DNA of 64,000 bases from Sneathiella glossodoripedis JCM 23214 (GTDB lineage Bacteria > Pseudomonadota > Alphaproteobacteria > Sneathiellales > Sneathiellaceae). Within the stretch, counting starts at the first letter, position 1. Each line of letters opens with the position of its first letter. The notes under the pieces were generated by a model that saw nothing but the letters and a program-made list of their open reading frames with translations, was not told where the DNA came from and ran no database searches. Positions 8,376 to 17,232 of the stretch are shown one piece after another. The translations under genes and the position numbers were made by a program. Location: the NCBI RefSeq assembly GCF_000616095.1, contig NZ_BAMS01000001.1:496001-560000 (forward strand), given 5' to 3'.

Positions 8376-9036
8376 AATTGCGCTGGATACGGAAACAACC
8401 GGTTTTGATCCTTCTACAGGTGATCGGATTGTGGAAATTGGGTGTGTTGAGCTTGAAAATTATATGGCAACCGGCCGTGTCTTTCATGTGTATATAAATC
8501 CAGAGCGTGATATGCCTGAGGCTGCTTTCAAGGTTCATGGGTTGAGCGAGGAATTTTTGAAACAACATCCGGTAATCGCAGAAGTGATGGATGATTTTCT
8601 GGATTTTATTGGCGATTCAAATCTGGTTATTCACAATGCCGAATTTGATATGAAGTTCATCAATGCCGAGCTGATCCGGATGAAACGCAGGCCCCTTGGG
8701 ATGGATCGTACCGTTGATACTGTCGCAATGGCCCGAAAAATGTTTCCTGGTGCACAGGCCAACCTGGATGCTCTTTGTCGGCGGTTTAATATTGATAACT
8801 CTGCTCGTGAAAAACATGGAGCTTTGCTGGATGCCGAGCTTCTGGCCGAAGTTTATCTGGAACTTCGCGGTGGTCGACAGACAGGTTTTTCATTGGGAGC
8901 ATCTGGCGAGACTGAGAACACCCAGTTTCGAAAGTCAGTTGTGCGCCCCCCTCGCCCACATGCACCAAGCGACGAAGAACTGGCTGCACACTCTGCTTTT
9001 TTGGAAAAGTTATCTGATCCGATCTGGAATTCTTAG
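8368..9036 (+). CDS. dnaQ: DNA polymerase III epsilon subunit
   Basis: This is the 3'-5' proofreading exonuclease of the replicative polymerase. DEDDh-type motifs are complete: Exo I ALDTETTGFD (D7, E9), Exo II HNAEFD, and Exo III with EKHGALLDAELLAEVY. At 222 residues it has the C-terminal tail that binds the polymerase subunit. It closes the ppsR-dnaQ operon, and a strong hairpin follows. Its place next to oriC is common in alphaproteobacteria. Confidence 0.94.
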   Translation: MREIALDTETTGFDPSTGDRIVEIGCVELENYMATGRVFHVYINPERDMPEAAFKVHGLSEEFLKQHPVIAEVMDDFLDFIGDSNLVIHNAEFDMKFINAELIRMKRRPLGMDRTVDTVAMARKMFPGAQANLDALCRRFNIDNSAREKHGALLDAELLAEVYLELRGGRQTGFSLGASGETENTQFRKSVVRPPRPHAPSDEELAAHSAFLEKLSDPIWNS

Positions 9037-9051
9037 AAAATTACACATGAA

Positions 9052-9074
9052 AAAAGCCCCAAAAAGGGGCTTTT
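9052..9074. terminator. Bidirectional terminator between dnaQ and secB
   Basis: AAAAGCCCC (9052-9060) and GGGGCTTTT (9066-9074) form a perfect 9-base stem with a 5-base A loop. T-rich and A-rich flanks serve both convergent transcripts. Confidence 0.88.
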
Positions 9075-9093
9075 AAGTCGGAAATTTTTGTTA

Positions 9094-9591
9094 TCAAGCG
9101 TTGCCAGCAGTATTATTCTGCGCTTCCTGACTTTTGTGAGCCTGATATAATCCAGCGAAATCAATCGGATCAAGCTGCAGAGGCGAAAAACCACCGTCGC
9201 GAGAAGCGTCTGAGATAACTCTGCGTGCAAACGGGAAAATGAGGCGCGGGCATTCGATCATGCACACCATTTCAAGTGCGTCTGCGGGGAAGTTTTTAAT
9301 CAGGAATAGACCACCATAGACAAGCTCGATAATAAAAGCCGTGTTGTCTTCATGCTTGGCCGTTGCCTGAATGCGCAGTTCAACCTCGTAATTTTCGGGT
9401 GTCAGCGCTTTTGCCTGAACATTAATACCCAAATCCACGGAGGGTTGAGGCAATTCTGGATTCAGGCTGGCCGGCGCGTTTGGATTTTCGAATGAAATAT
9501 CTTTAACATATTGCGTAATAATGGAAAGGATTGGACCTTCCTGGCCTTCAGGAGCAGCAGTTGCTCCTGTTTCTGTTTCATTTTCAGCCAT
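9094..9591 (-). CDS. secB: Protein-export chaperone SecB
   Basis: SecB keeps exported proteins unfolded and hands them to SecA. The conserved core runs from ILSIITQYVKDISFENP through YGGLFLI to PRLIFPFARRVISD and the DPIDFAGLY tail. I start it at the ATG at 9591, giving about 165 residues, because MAENETET is the normal SecB N-terminus and AGGAGA lies 11 bases upstream. A longer frame reaching 9672 adds residues unlike the family. It converges on dnaQ. Confidence 0.93.
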   Translation of the reverse strand: MAENETETGATAAPEGQEGPILSIITQYVKDISFENPNAPASLNPELPQPSVDLGINVQAKALTPENYEVELRIQATAKHEDNTAFIIELVYGGLFLIKNFPADALEMVCMIECPRLIFPFARRVISDASRDGGFSPLQLDPIDFAGLYQAHKSQEAQNNTAGNA

Positions 9592-9685
9592 TTTAAAAAA
9601 ATTCTCCTGAAAGAGTCGTTTGGCATTGGAAAAAAGTTGACCTTGGCTAACATGTATCTGTTCGCTGGACAAGCTTTAGCCGTCG

Positions 9686-10192
9686 TCAGTCTTTATTTTT
9701 TGACCAGGGGCTCTCCTCTTTGGAAGGGCCGGGTTCAATATCATCGGGATCAGTGACAACCGTATAATCTCCTTCGATAATTGTTTCACTTCGATACTGA
9801 TGGTCTTTGTTGCCCCTGTATTGCCGCTCGCTACGTGTAAATCTGCTATGTGAGGCAAGGCTGTCCGCAATCAGGTTTCTAAGCGGCGGCAGAAACAGGA
9901 GAAATCCGATCGCATCGGTTACAAAACCCGGGACCAGTAAAAATAATCCAGCCAGTGCCAGTAATATGCCGCTTAAGACTTCGCGCACAGGGGATAGTCC
10001 CGCTTGCAGGCGTTCCTGAGCTTGTGTGAGTATGGATATACCTTGTATTCGCAAGAGCAGCATGCCTGCTGCGGCCGTTAAAAAGGTAAGGGCGATGGTA
10101 TTAAGTGCCCCTATTTCCCCACCGATTTCGATAAAGACGAAGATTTCGACGACAGGAATAGCGATTAAAATGGCAAAAAACAGTAATGGCAA
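9686..10192 (-). CDS. fxsA: FxsA-family membrane protein
   Basis: This is a 168-residue cytoplasmic-membrane protein. FxsA in E. coli eases phage T7 exclusion by F, but its normal role is unclear. The hydrophobic start (ILIAIPVVEIFVFI), the LALAGLFLLVPGFVTDAIG block and PPLRN are family hallmarks. A charged cytosolic tail rich in Arg, Asp and Ser follows. It lies upstream of secB in the same direction and divergent from the Tim44-like gene. The same trio is seen in many alphaproteobacteria. Confidence 0.85.
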   Translation of the reverse strand: MPLLFFAILIAIPVVEIFVFIEIGGEIGALNTIALTFLTAAAGMLLLRIQGISILTQAQERLQAGLSPVREVLSGILLALAGLFLLVPGFVTDAIGFLLFLPPLRNLIADSLASHSRFTRSERQYRGNKDHQYRSETIIEGDYTVVTDPDDIEPGPSKEESPWSKNKD

Positions 10193-10360
10193 ACTTGTTT
10201 ATCCTTGTTGCAGTTTCTATTTACTTATTAGCAGGCGGTTAAACTTCAAGAAATAAGATCCATCTGGACCTTGGCTTTGGAAGCGGGTACCCTTCGAAGG
10301 CTGCCCGTTTGTTTCTGGGTGGATTTTGGCATTTTATAACTTTGGTGTGAATTAAAAATC

Positions 10361-11053
10361 ATGGGTAATGGGTTCGAGTTCCTGGATATAATATTATTGG
10401 TAATGATCGCAGCCTTCATTTTCCTGAGGTTGCGAAATGTTCTTGGGCGCCGAATGGGTCATGAGCAAACCCCGCGCGAGGATTTGTCCCGCAAAGGCTT
10501 TGGTAAAGCGGAACAAAGTTACAAGGATGATCCGGCTGACAATGTGATCCCCATGAATGATGATATGGAGCAGGACTTCAAAATTGCCTCCAAAGTTAGT
10601 CCCCCATTGGCAGCAACCTTGCGTCAGATTCATGAAATTGATCGAAATTTTAATCCGGATGTCTTTCCTTCTCAGGCAGAGATGGCATATGAGACGATTG
10701 TTCTCGCATTTGCCAATGGAGATAAAAAGACTTTAAAGGATCTGCTATCCGAAGAAGTTTATAAAAATTTTGCAAATGCTATCGACGCTCGCGAGCTTGC
10801 GGGTGAAGAGATGACCACCGATATTTTGAGCATCAAATCTTCTGAACTTGTGGATGCACTTCTTGATGGCAAAGATGCGGAAGTGACAGTTCGTTTCGAA
10901 ACTGAAATGATTTCGATGACCAAAGATAAAGAAGGTGTTGTTATAAGCGGCGATACCCATCCGCATTTGGTTCGTGAGAAATGGACCTTCGCCAGAAATC
11001 TTAAATCCCGAAATCCAAACTGGTTATTGATTACCACCAAGCGTGCAGACTGA
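10361..11053 (+). CDS. Tim44/TimA-like domain protein
   Basis: This 230-residue protein has one N-terminal membrane segment at about 8-23 (DIILLVMIAAFIFLRL), a charged linker, and a C-terminal Tim44-like domain at about 90-228. Its fold is that of the mitochondrial import motor subunit Tim44. The bacterial homologues are inner-membrane proteins thought to take part in membrane protein assembly. Two alphaproteobacterial hallmarks are the family 'FLRLRNVLGRR' after the helix and the MltA gene directly downstream. No enzymatic motif is expected. Confidence 0.85.
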   Translation: MGNGFEFLDIILLVMIAAFIFLRLRNVLGRRMGHEQTPREDLSRKGFGKAEQSYKDDPADNVIPMNDDMEQDFKIASKVSPPLAATLRQIHEIDRNFNPDVFPSQAEMAYETIVLAFANGDKKTLKDLLSEEVYKNFANAIDARELAGEEMTTDILSIKSSELVDALLDGKDAEVTVRFETEMISMTKDKEGVVISGDTHPHLVREKWTFARNLKSRNPNWLLITTKRAD

Positions 11054-11071
11054 TTTTGTGAGGGGATTGGG

Positions 11072-12280
11072 GTGAGAAAAGACAGACTGATCCTGTCAGC
11101 ACTTATGTTGCTGGTGGTGATTTCAGGTGTGGGTATTTGGTATTTCTTCTTTAAAATAGAGGAAAAAGCATACGAGCAACTGGTTCTTGAAAAAGCAAAT
11201 TTTTCAGACTTGAAGGGCTGGAATGAAGATGATTTAAGACCCTTTCTGTCCGCTTTTCAAACATCCTGCAAAAAAATCCTGCGTCTTCCAGCTACCCGCT
11301 CACTTGGGGCAGATGGTCTTGCAGGAAAAGCGCAGGATTGGTCTGATTTGTGTGAAAACGTTCTTGAACTGGGCGCCGATAGTGCAGAAATCCGCACATT
11401 TCTGGAAGACAATTTCACGCCCTTTGCTGTCTCCAATGCCGGGGATCCTTGGGGTTTGTTTACCGGATATTATGAAGCCAGCCTGAAAGGTAGCCGAATC
11501 CGGTCAGAAACTTATGCCACACCTTTGTATTTGCGGCCCGATGAGCTGGTAATGGTGGATCTTGGCCGTTTTAGAGATAGTCTAAAGGGGCAACGAATTG
11601 CTGGTGTTGTGAAAAACGGACAGCTATATCCATTTGCAGACCGCAAGGAAATCGAAGAAGGGGCACTTGCAGGCCGTGATCTTGAAATTGTCTGGGTGGA
11701 CAGCGCTGTGGACGCCTTTTTTCTGCATATTCAGGGTTCAGGCTTGATCGAACTTGATGACGGGTCTCAATTGCGTGTGGGGTATGCTGCTCAGAATGGG
11801 CATCCTTATTATGCTATTGGTAAAACATTGATTGAAAATGGGGCCGTTGCACGAGAAGACATGTCCATGCAAGCCATTCGTGACTGGCTGGAGGCGAACC
11901 CGGACAAGGCCAGTGATCTGATGCAGGAAAATGCTTCCTATATATTTTTTCGGGAATTATCCACTTCGGGCCCCATTGGTGCACAGGGGGTGGAATTGAC
12001 ACCCAAGCGCAGCCTTGCTGTTGATCGTAAATGGATGCCACTAGGCGTTCCGGTATGGTTGCAAACAGAGGTATTTGCAGGCCCGTCCCAAACTGATCCA
12101 GATCCCTTTAATCATTTGATGATGGCGCAGGATACAGGCGGCGCTATTCGAGGGCCAGTGCGTGGAGACGTATTCTGGGGACATGGACGCGATGCATATG
12201 ACGCAGCTGGATCCATGAAAAGCAAAGGTCGATACTGGATTTTACTGCCAAATTCTCTGGTAAAGCAGAAAAACCTTTAA
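11072..12280 (+). CDS. mltA: Membrane-bound lytic murein transglycosylase A
   Basis: MltA cleaves the glycan strand of peptidoglycan to 1,6-anhydromuropeptides. The 402-residue protein has an N-terminal membrane segment (about 8-27) rather than a lipobox. The MltA core contains GYYEASLKGSR and IQGSGLIEL, and a C-terminal 3D domain has AQDTGGAIRGPVRGDVFWG with the catalytic Asp. It starts at GTG 11072, 18 bases after the Tim44-like gene, and the two are probably co-transcribed. Confidence 0.92.
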   Translation: MRKDRLILSALMLLVVISGVGIWYFFFKIEEKAYEQLVLEKANFSDLKGWNEDDLRPFLSAFQTSCKKILRLPATRSLGADGLAGKAQDWSDLCENVLELGADSAEIRTFLEDNFTPFAVSNAGDPWGLFTGYYEASLKGSRIRSETYATPLYLRPDELVMVDLGRFRDSLKGQRIAGVVKNGQLYPFADRKEIEEGALAGRDLEIVWVDSAVDAFFLHIQGSGLIELDDGSQLRVGYAAQNGHPYYAIGKTLIENGAVAREDMSMQAIRDWLEANPDKASDLMQENASYIFFRELSTSGPIGAQGVELTPKRSLAVDRKWMPLGVPVWLQTEVFAGPSQTDPDPFNHLMMAQDTGGAIRGPVRGDVFWGHGRDAYDAAGSMKSKGRYWILLPNSLVKQKNL

Positions 12281-12355
12281 ACCGGGTTTTCACTCTCTGG
12301 TGTCCGCCGCAGGATATGCGTATAGTTCACCCACTGAGCTTGGGAGAATATGTGT

Positions 12356-13129
12356 ATGTCTGAAAACACCGAAAAAATAGAGGTTGCTCTGTTTGTAACC
12401 TGTCTTGTGGATATCAACAGACCTTCGGTTGGTTTTGCTGCGGTTAAGCTGCTTGAACAAACAGGATGTCGGGTGGTTGTACCTGATGCACAAACCTGTT
12501 GTGGTCAACCTGCATACAATTCAGGTGACAGGCGATCAACGAAACAGATCGCTGGTGATGTGATCAGTGCTTTCAAGGGATACAGATATGTCATTGCCCC
12601 ATCTGGATCCTGTGCCGGTATGATCCGAAAACATTATCCTGAACTGTTTGCAGATGATCCGGATATGTTGCTGGAGGCGCAGGATCTTGCCAATCGGACC
12701 TATGAACTTGTTTCCTTCCTAAAAGATGTCAGAAACTTCGAAACTAACGATGTGCATTTTGATCAGAAAGTTACCTACCATGACAGCTGTTCAAATCTGC
12801 GAGAAATGAAAGTTGTTGAGCAGCCACGGGAACTGATGAAAAACATCAATGGGTTAGAACTGATAGAAGCTGAAGACAGAGAAGCTTGCTGCGGATTTGG
12901 TGGAACTTTCTGCATTAAATATTCAGAGATATCCGAAGAGATGGTTGATCGAAAAATTGATCATCTGAAAGCTACAGGAGCGGATGTTATCTCGGCGGGG
13001 GATCTTGGGTGCCTGATGAATATCGCTGGGCGACTTTATCGGCGCGGTGAGAATATGAAAGTTCTGCATATTGCAGAAATTCTGGCCGGTATGGGTGATG
13101 TTCCCGGCATTGGGGAGGAGAGGCGCTAA
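12356..13129 (+). CDS. lutA: Lactate utilization Fe-S oxidoreductase LutA
   Basis: LutA is the CCG-domain subunit of the LutABC L-lactate dehydrogenase complex that oxidises L-lactate to pyruvate in the cytosol or at the membrane face. Two cysteine-rich CCG repeats are visible: CLVD...TCCGQPAYNSG and DSCSNLRE...ACCGFGGTFC. The ATG at 12356 is preferred over 12350 because GGGAGA lies at good distance. The stop shares one base with the lutB start. A gap of 75 bases from mltA may hold its promoter. Confidence 0.92.
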   Translation: MSENTEKIEVALFVTCLVDINRPSVGFAAVKLLEQTGCRVVVPDAQTCCGQPAYNSGDRRSTKQIAGDVISAFKGYRYVIAPSGSCAGMIRKHYPELFADDPDMLLEAQDLANRTYELVSFLKDVRNFETNDVHFDQKVTYHDSCSNLREMKVVEQPRELMKNINGLELIEAEDREACCGFGGTFCIKYSEISEEMVDRKIDHLKATGADVISAGDLGCLMNIAGRLYRRGENMKVLHIAEILAGMGDVPGIGEERR

Positions 13130-14553
13130 TGCAGGTTACAAGCCGACAATTCAAGGAAAATTCCCATAAAGCGCTGCAGGATGAAGAACTGCGTGCTGCC
13201 CTTAATCGGGTCAAACAAGGATTTACCACCAAGCGTCGGGAGGCCGCAGATGCGCTTCCCGAGTTTGAACAGCTTCGTGATCAGGCACGCGATATCAAAA
13301 ACCATGTTCTGGAAAATCTCGACTATTATCTGGAATATTTTGAAAGCCGGGTAAAGGATCAGGGAGGTCATGTCCACTGGTGCTCTACCCACAAGGATGC
13401 GAAAGACGCAATCTTGAAGATCTGTAAGGATGCCGGTGCCAAAACGGTGACAAAAGGCAAATCCATGATCACTGAGGAACTTGCCTTGAACAAGTTTCTG
13501 GAAGCACAGGGCATTGAACCTATTGAGACGGATCTGGGTGAGTATATCATTCAGCTGGCGGATGAGCCGCCCAGTCACATTATCGGTCCCGCGGTACACA
13601 AAACCAGAGAACAAGTGACCGAACTGTTTCATGAGCACCATCAGAAATATGGTTATACAGAGCGAGAAGAGGATGCGGAAAAACTGGTCGGAGAAGCCCG
13701 CGCGGTCCTGCGCCATAAATATGTAACGGCTGATGTTGGTATTACAGGCGCTAACTTTCTGGTGGCAGAGACTGGATCCACGGTCATTGTCACTAATGAG
13801 GGAAATGGGGATTTAACCCAGTCTCTTCCAAAGACCCATATAGTTGTTGCCAGTTTGGAAAAGGTCATCCCCACACTGGAGGATGTCAGTACAGTCATGC
13901 GGGTATTGGCAAGATCGGCAACTGGTCAGGAAATGTCCGTCTACACTACCTTTTCGACAGGGCCCAGGCGAAAAGATGATATTGATGGCCCGGAAAATTT
14001 TCATGTGATCCTGCTCGATGGCGGCCGTTCAGAAATGATCGGTACAGAGCTTCAGGAATTACTGCGTTGCATTCGTTGTGGTGCCTGTATGAATCATTGC
14101 CCGGTTTATCACGCGGTTGGTGGGCATAGTTACGGATGGGTATATCCCGGCCCTATTGGTGCGGCATTGAACCCGCAGATGGTTGGTTTGGAAGAAGCGT
14201 TGCATTTACCAAACGCTTCGAGCTTTTGTGGGCGTTGCGAAGAAGTGTGTCCGGTTCGTATTCCGTTACCAAAAATTCTTCGTCACTGGCGGGAGAAGGC
14301 TTTTGAGCAACAGATTGCTCCAAAACCGGATCGCTGGGGTATAGAGCTTTGGGGATTTTTTGCCAAACGACCGGGGCTATACCGGCAGGTCACAAAGATT
14401 GCCGCGAAAATGCTGTCATTGATGGCTGGAAAAGAGGGAAGACTTAAAAAGCTGCCCTTTAACAATGGCTGGACTCGAGTGAGAGACCTGCCAGCGCCGC
14501 AAGGGGAGACTTTCATGCAGCAATGGCAGAAAAAACAAAAGCGGGAGGGATAA
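13129..14553 (+). CDS. lutB: Lactate utilization iron-sulfur protein LutB
   Basis: The 474-residue LutB carries an N-terminal LUD domain and two [4Fe-4S] ferredoxin-type clusters: CIRCGACMNHCP at about 310-321 and CGRCEEVCP at about 366-374. The GPRRKDDIDGPE segment and the KILRHWR region are typical. It is the electron-transfer subunit of LutABC and sits between lutA (1-base overlap) and lutC. The length fits the family. Confidence 0.93.
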   Translation: MQVTSRQFKENSHKALQDEELRAALNRVKQGFTTKRREAADALPEFEQLRDQARDIKNHVLENLDYYLEYFESRVKDQGGHVHWCSTHKDAKDAILKICKDAGAKTVTKGKSMITEELALNKFLEAQGIEPIETDLGEYIIQLADEPPSHIIGPAVHKTREQVTELFHEHHQKYGYTEREEDAEKLVGEARAVLRHKYVTADVGITGANFLVAETGSTVIVTNEGNGDLTQSLPKTHIVVASLEKVIPTLEDVSTVMRVLARSATGQEMSVYTTFSTGPRRKDDIDGPENFHVILLDGGRSEMIGTELQELLRCIRCGACMNHCPVYHAVGGHSYGWVYPGPIGAALNPQMVGLEEALHLPNASSFCGRCEEVCPVRIPLPKILRHWREKAFEQQIAPKPDRWGIELWGFFAKRPGLYRQVTKIAAKMLSLMAGKEGRLKKLPFNNGWTRVRDLPAPQGETFMQQWQKKQKREG

Positions 14554-14555
14554 AT

Positions 14556-15227
14556 ATGGATAGTCGCGAAAAAATCCTGAGCCGTATCCGATCCCAAAAA
14601 GGACGTGATGTTCTTTCAAAAAGTGAGCAGGATATTCTGGCACGCCGTATTCAAGCGCATAAAAGAAATCTGGTTCCAAAGCGTAGCCAAATACCACCGG
14701 AAGATCAGATTGCGTTGTTTACTGAAAAGATGACAGAGCTTTTGACAACGGTTGAGCGTGTAGAGAGTTCTTCACAAATTCCAGAAAGGATAAAAGCTTA
14801 TTTGGCGGCAAAAAACCTGCCAAGTCGGATAAAGGTAAGCCCTTCCCCACTGGTTGCAAATCTTCCCTGGGAGGAAGTGCCAACTCTGGAAATTGTGACT
14901 GGCGCCGGCGCTGAAGAAGATGAAGTCGGTCTATCACCTGCGTTTTCAGCGATTGCAGAGAGTGGGACTTTGATGATGGTATCAGGCCCGGATACCCCCT
15001 CCACGGTTAATTTTTTGCCCGAAAACCATATTGTTGTCGTTGACGTGAAAACGATGTGTGGTTCATATGAGGAGGCATGGGATTTACTACGTAGTGGCCG
15101 GGGTACCGATGATATGCCCAGAACCGTCAATTTGATTTCCGGCCCGTCTAGAACTGCAGATATCGAACAAAGGCTGATTATGGGTGCACACGGTCCTAAA
15201 AGCCTTCATGTGATACTGGTCGGCTGA
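14556..15227 (+). CDS. lutC: Lactate utilization protein LutC
   Basis: LutC is a small LUD-domain subunit needed for LutABC function. The conserved end GPSRTADIEQRLIMGAHGP is complete. The ATG at 14556 follows GGGAGGG by five bases and lies two bases after the lutB stop, so the coding region begins there and not at the in-frame ATG inside lutB. The final TGA shares one base with the smr start. Confidence 0.9.
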   Translation: MDSREKILSRIRSQKGRDVLSKSEQDILARRIQAHKRNLVPKRSQIPPEDQIALFTEKMTELLTTVERVESSSQIPERIKAYLAAKNLPSRIKVSPSPLVANLPWEEVPTLEIVTGAGAEEDEVGLSPAFSAIAESGTLMMVSGPDTPSTVNFLPENHIVVVDVKTMCGSYEEAWDLLRSGRGTDDMPRTVNLISGPSRTADIEQRLIMGAHGPKSLHVILVG

Positions 15228-15913
15228 TGGCGGAAAAAGGTGATACAGGCAAAGGCAGTAAGGCCGTTAAAGCGCAGGAACGTGGTAAGCTGAGTTCTGA
15301 CGACCGCCATTTATGGCAGCATGTATCATCAACGGTAAAACCGATCCATGTGAACCGATATACATCCTTTTCCGAACTAATTGCCGAGGGGGAGAAAAAG
15401 CCACAAATACAAGCTCCGTATGCGCAGGCCAAAGGGAGAAAAAGAAAAGGGGTCCGTCTGGATCGGCCTGATGCATTTTCGGTGAAATCGACGACACCAC
15501 CTAGTGCTCTTCATCAGGCGCTTGAGGATATTTCAAAGCGTAGTCCTGTTGCAGGGCTGGATCGAAACAGCTCAGAACGTCTGCGCCGGGGCAAGATGCC
15601 CATTGAGGGGCGGGTTGATCTGCATGGATATACCCGAAAAGAGGCGCATAGCCGCCTGAAGAGTTTTATTCATAGCGCCTATCGAAGCGGCAAACGCTGT
15701 GTTCTGGTTATTACAGGCAAAGGATCTTCTATCCGTCAGACTGATGATGCGCCCTATATGGGTGGTGGGCGAAAAGGTGTATTGCGTGAAGAGGTTCCCA
15801 GATGGCTCCGTGAGCCGGAGTTGAACCGTCTGGTTATTGATTTTAAACCTGCTCAACCCCATCATGGAGGTGCAGGGGCATTGTATGTATTGCTACGAAG
15901 GGCGCGAGGGTGA
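15227..15913 (+). CDS. Smr-domain protein
   Basis: This 228-residue protein has a basic, low-complexity N-terminal half and a C-terminal Smr domain (about 125-228). The Smr domain includes the hallmark DLHGYTRKEAHSRL, the ITGKGS loop and a HHGGAGALYVLLRR end. Smr domains are DNA- or RNA-binding nuclease modules also found at the end of MutS2. The stand-alone form is common in alphaproteobacteria, where its role is unsettled. It overlaps lutC by one base. Confidence 0.87.
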   Translation: MAEKGDTGKGSKAVKAQERGKLSSDDRHLWQHVSSTVKPIHVNRYTSFSELIAEGEKKPQIQAPYAQAKGRKRKGVRLDRPDAFSVKSTTPPSALHQALEDISKRSPVAGLDRNSSERLRRGKMPIEGRVDLHGYTRKEAHSRLKSFIHSAYRSGKRCVLVITGKGSSIRQTDDAPYMGGGRKGVLREEVPRWLREPELNRLVIDFKPAQPHHGGAGALYVLLRRARG

Positions 15914-15923
15914 GGAGCGGAAA

Positions 15924-16292
15924 ATGACCCCTTTTGGAGTTCGTGTAAGAGCATTACGCGAAGAGCAGAATGTCAGTTTAAAAAAAATGGCAGAAGATCT
16001 GCAGATCAGTTCCGCCTATTTATCGGCATTGGAACATGGTCATCGGGGACAACCGTCCTGGTCGTTGGTAGAACAGGTTTGTTCCTATTTCAATATCATC
16101 TGGGATGAAGCGGAAGAGTTACACCGGCTAGCTGCGCTGTCTCATCCAAAAGTAACTCTTGATACCAGTGGTCTATCGCCTACCGCGACTGAATATGCAA
16201 ATCTTTTAGCGCGGGAAATTCGAAATTTGTCAGAGCCCCGACTGGCGGAAATGCTCGAATATTTGAAAAACTCAACTCCATCACGGTTGTAG
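15924..16292 (+). CDS. XRE-family helix-turn-helix regulator
   Basis: The 122-residue protein has an N-terminal HTH (about 6-60: VRALREEQNVSLKKMAEDLQ, then SSAYLSALEHGHRG) of the Cro/C1 type, and a short C-terminal helical region. The ATG at 15924 follows GAGGAG by five bases. It lies between smr and mmcB, as in other alphaproteobacteria, so it is more likely a housekeeping partner of that pair than a dedicated lactate regulator. Its target is not known from the sequence. Confidence 0.82.
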   Translation: MTPFGVRVRALREEQNVSLKKMAEDLQISSAYLSALEHGHRGQPSWSLVEQVCSYFNIIWDEAEELHRLAALSHPKVTLDTSGLSPTATEYANLLAREIRNLSEPRLAEMLEYLKNSTPSRL

Positions 16293-16303
16293 GTGGGTGA
16301 GCT

Positions 16304-16744
16304 TTGGTATTGGAAAGATCAGATAAAGGTGTCCGTTTGGCACGGTCAGTTCAGAACCTATTTGAACAAATGGGCTATGCCAGTATGTGCGAAGTAAATT
16401 TACGAATTCGCAGACGGGTTGATGTTATGGGCATTAATGACAAAGGGCATATATTGATTGCGGAAATCAAAAGCAGTGTTGCGGATTTCAGAAGTGATGG
16501 GAAATGGGCAGAATACCTGGATTTCTGCGATGGATATTTCTTCGCAGTTGATGAAGATTTTCCAACAGATTTATTACCACAAGATCAGGGGCTTATCATA
16601 GCGGATGATTTTCATGCAGAAATCATCCGCCCGGCACCGGATAGCAAGCTCAATGCAGCCCGTCGAAAAAATATTACTTTAAGGTTTGCTCGGCAGGCTG
16701 CGTATCGATTATCTCAATCTTCGTCTGAGCCATCGGGCTTATAA
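16304..16744 (+). CDS. mmcB: MmcB-family DNA repair protein
   Basis: MmcB was found in Caulobacter as an SOS-independent DNA-damage-induced protein needed for mitomycin C resistance. The 146-residue protein has a PD-(D/E)XK-like nuclease core: RRRVDVMGIN, then AEIKSS with the acidic/Lys pair, and WAEYLDFCDGYFFAV. A TTG start at 16304 follows a GGTGGGTG stretch. It is the last gene of the lutA-mmcB run of overlapping or closely spaced genes. Confidence 0.85.
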   Translation: MVLERSDKGVRLARSVQNLFEQMGYASMCEVNLRIRRRVDVMGINDKGHILIAEIKSSVADFRSDGKWAEYLDFCDGYFFAVDEDFPTDLLPQDQGLIIADDFHAEIIRPAPDSKLNAARRKNITLRFARQAAYRLSQSSSEPSGL

Positions 16745-16769
16745 ACCTGATTAAAAATCACACGTGATA

Positions 16770-17165
16770 TCAGGAGTGAGGATGGCCGGAAAACTGCTTG
16801 GTATCGTCTGTAATTTCGTACCAATGGGGTTTTTCGGACGTAAATTCATGAAACTTGACCGTTAGTTCAAGTTCATCATCAAACAGGTTAGCAGGGATTG
16901 GAAAGCTATCACTCTGGGAGCCAATTTCACCAAGTGAAGACCCACAAATCCCACAAAAACTGCGGGTATATTGATATCCTTTTTCGGGTGGGTAATAACA
17001 AATACTCTTATTCCCAGACAGAAGTGTGAAATTTTCCTGCTTTGTAAAAATTATGGTACTGGCCCCAATTTTACGGCATCTGGAACAGTGACAGGTTCCC
17101 ATCATTTCAGGCTGTTCTTTGAGTTCAAATCTGACGGCGCCGCAGCAACAACTACCGGAAATCAT
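16770..17165 (-). CDS. GFA-family (glutathione-dependent formaldehyde-activating enzyme-like) protein
   Basis: A 131-residue zinc-binding protein of the GFA/CENP-V fold. The cysteine pattern is clear: GSCCCGAVRF, then CHCSRCRK, then CGICGS. Few family members have been shown to act on formaldehyde-glutathione adducts, so substrate is not assigned. GGGAGG lies six bases before the ATG. It is convergent with mmcB and followed upstream by an unrelated membrane protein gene. Confidence 0.85.
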   Translation of the reverse strand: MISGSCCCGAVRFELKEQPEMMGTCHCSRCRKIGASTIIFTKQENFTLLSGNKSICYYPPEKGYQYTRSFCGICGSSLGEIGSQSDSFPIPANLFDDELELTVKFHEFTSEKPHWYEITDDTKQFSGHPHS

Positions 17166-17232
17166 GAGTGTCCTCCCGTTCCTTTAAGAATGAGAACAAA
17201 ATAGGAACAAAAGGCAATTTTGTCAACTCATA

